This document shows positions 6,177 through 6,321 of a DNA stretch of 6,321 bases, one piece after another. The stretch is from NCBI GenBank assembly GCA_031254555.1, contig JAIRUF010000091.1, positions 1-6,321 of the forward strand. Direction: 5' to 3'. The notes under the pieces were generated by a model that searched no databases, was not told the DNA's origin, and saw only the letters and a list, made by a program, of their open reading frames with translations. The translations under genes and the position numbers were made by a program. The DNA comes from Oscillospiraceae bacterium. GTDB lineage: Bacteria > Bacillota > Clostridia > Oscillospirales > Acutalibacteraceae. Within the stretch, counting starts at the first letter, position 1. Every line of letters starts with the position of its first letter.

Positions 6177-6321
6177 GCGCCAAAAGGAAGCCAAAAGGAA
6201 GACAAGAGGCGAGAGAGCAAGAAAAGCGCACCTTGAAAATTAAACAACGACGAACAAAGGAACCCTGAGATTCAAGATAAGAAAAGATCTCGAGAGACGA
6301 GAAAAAAGAGAAAAGTCAGCG
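6177..6321 (+). ncRNA. Leader of a probable rRNA operon (5' end of pre-16S transcript), partial
   Basis: No reading frame fits this stretch. It is strikingly rich in A and G and contains CACCTTGAAAATTAAACAAC at 6229-6248, resembling the CTTTGAAAACT-type boxA and processing region that precedes 16S rRNA genes in Firmicutes. It also holds an 11-base tandem duplication and short self-complementary parts such as GAGAT/ATCTC (6267-6271 and 6287-6291). With the strong promoter this suggests the leader of an rrn operon whose 16S gene begins beyond the window. A tRNA or other stable RNA cluster is possible instead. Confidence 0.6.
6180..6201 (+). repeat. 11-bp tandem duplication in the RNA leader
   Basis: CCAAAAGGAAG occurs twice in direct succession (6180-6190 and 6191-6201), just after the expected transcription start. 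It probably arose by slippage; no function is evident. Confidence 0.9.

Noticed and set aside
6180..6201. Direct repeats as a possible CRISPR beginning
   Set aside because: There are only two 11-base units with no spacer between them and no cas genes, so it is a simple tandem duplication.
1..6321. A new defence, phage or multi-gene novel system
   Set aside because: All four protein genes fall in well-known families (GH13, GT35 phosphorylase, Fe-ADH, SleB), and the remaining DNA is accounted for as regulatory sequence or an RNA leader.

Overview
The window looks like chromosomal DNA of a spore-forming, fairly low-GC Firmicute of the class Clostridia. Three things point that way: AT-rich intergenic DNA with strong AGGAGG-type ribosome binding sites, a SleB-type spore cortex-lytic enzyme, and clostridial-looking versions of glycogen phosphorylase, GH13 amylase and iron alcohol dehydrogenase. 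The species cannot be named from this sequence.

Layout. All four protein genes lie on the minus strand, so transcription reads from right to left. At the right edge (about 6100-6321) a plus-strand promoter with a perfect TTGACA box, a 17-base spacer and an A/T-rich upstream tract drives a purine-rich non-coding leader. I read this as the start of a ribosomal RNA operon whose 16S gene would begin beyond the window. Divergent from it is a sleB-like gene (5326-6036: signal sequence, peptidoglycan-binding domain, SleB hydrolase domain). A 44-bp perfect palindrome followed on the minus strand by a U-rich tract (5234-5290) closes that gene. After about 200 bases of very AT-rich DNA comes an iron-dependent alcohol dehydrogenase (3792-5036) with its own strong ribosome binding site and a clear intrinsic terminator (3735-3765). 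Then a sigma-A-like promoter (3682-3711) starts a two-gene alpha-glucan unit: glycogen phosphorylase (1194-3611) and a GH13 glucanase (1-1179, C-terminus outside the window). The ribosome binding site of the second gene overlaps the stop codon of the first.

How they work together. GlgP releases glucose-1-phosphate from the outer chains of glycogen or maltodextrin. The cytoplasmic GH13 enzyme, with no signal peptide, probably handles branched or short dextrins that the phosphorylase leaves. The alcohol dehydrogenase probably reoxidises NAD(P)H by reducing an aldehyde during fermentation, but it is transcriptionally separate and its substrate is unknown. The sleB gene belongs to spore germination, and no ypeB partner is visible next to it.

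I found no convincing new system, mobile element or CRISPR array. The items most worth a second look are the 44-bp palindrome, an Asn-to-Ile change at a glucose-contacting position of GlgP, and the rRNA leader with its short tandem repeat.
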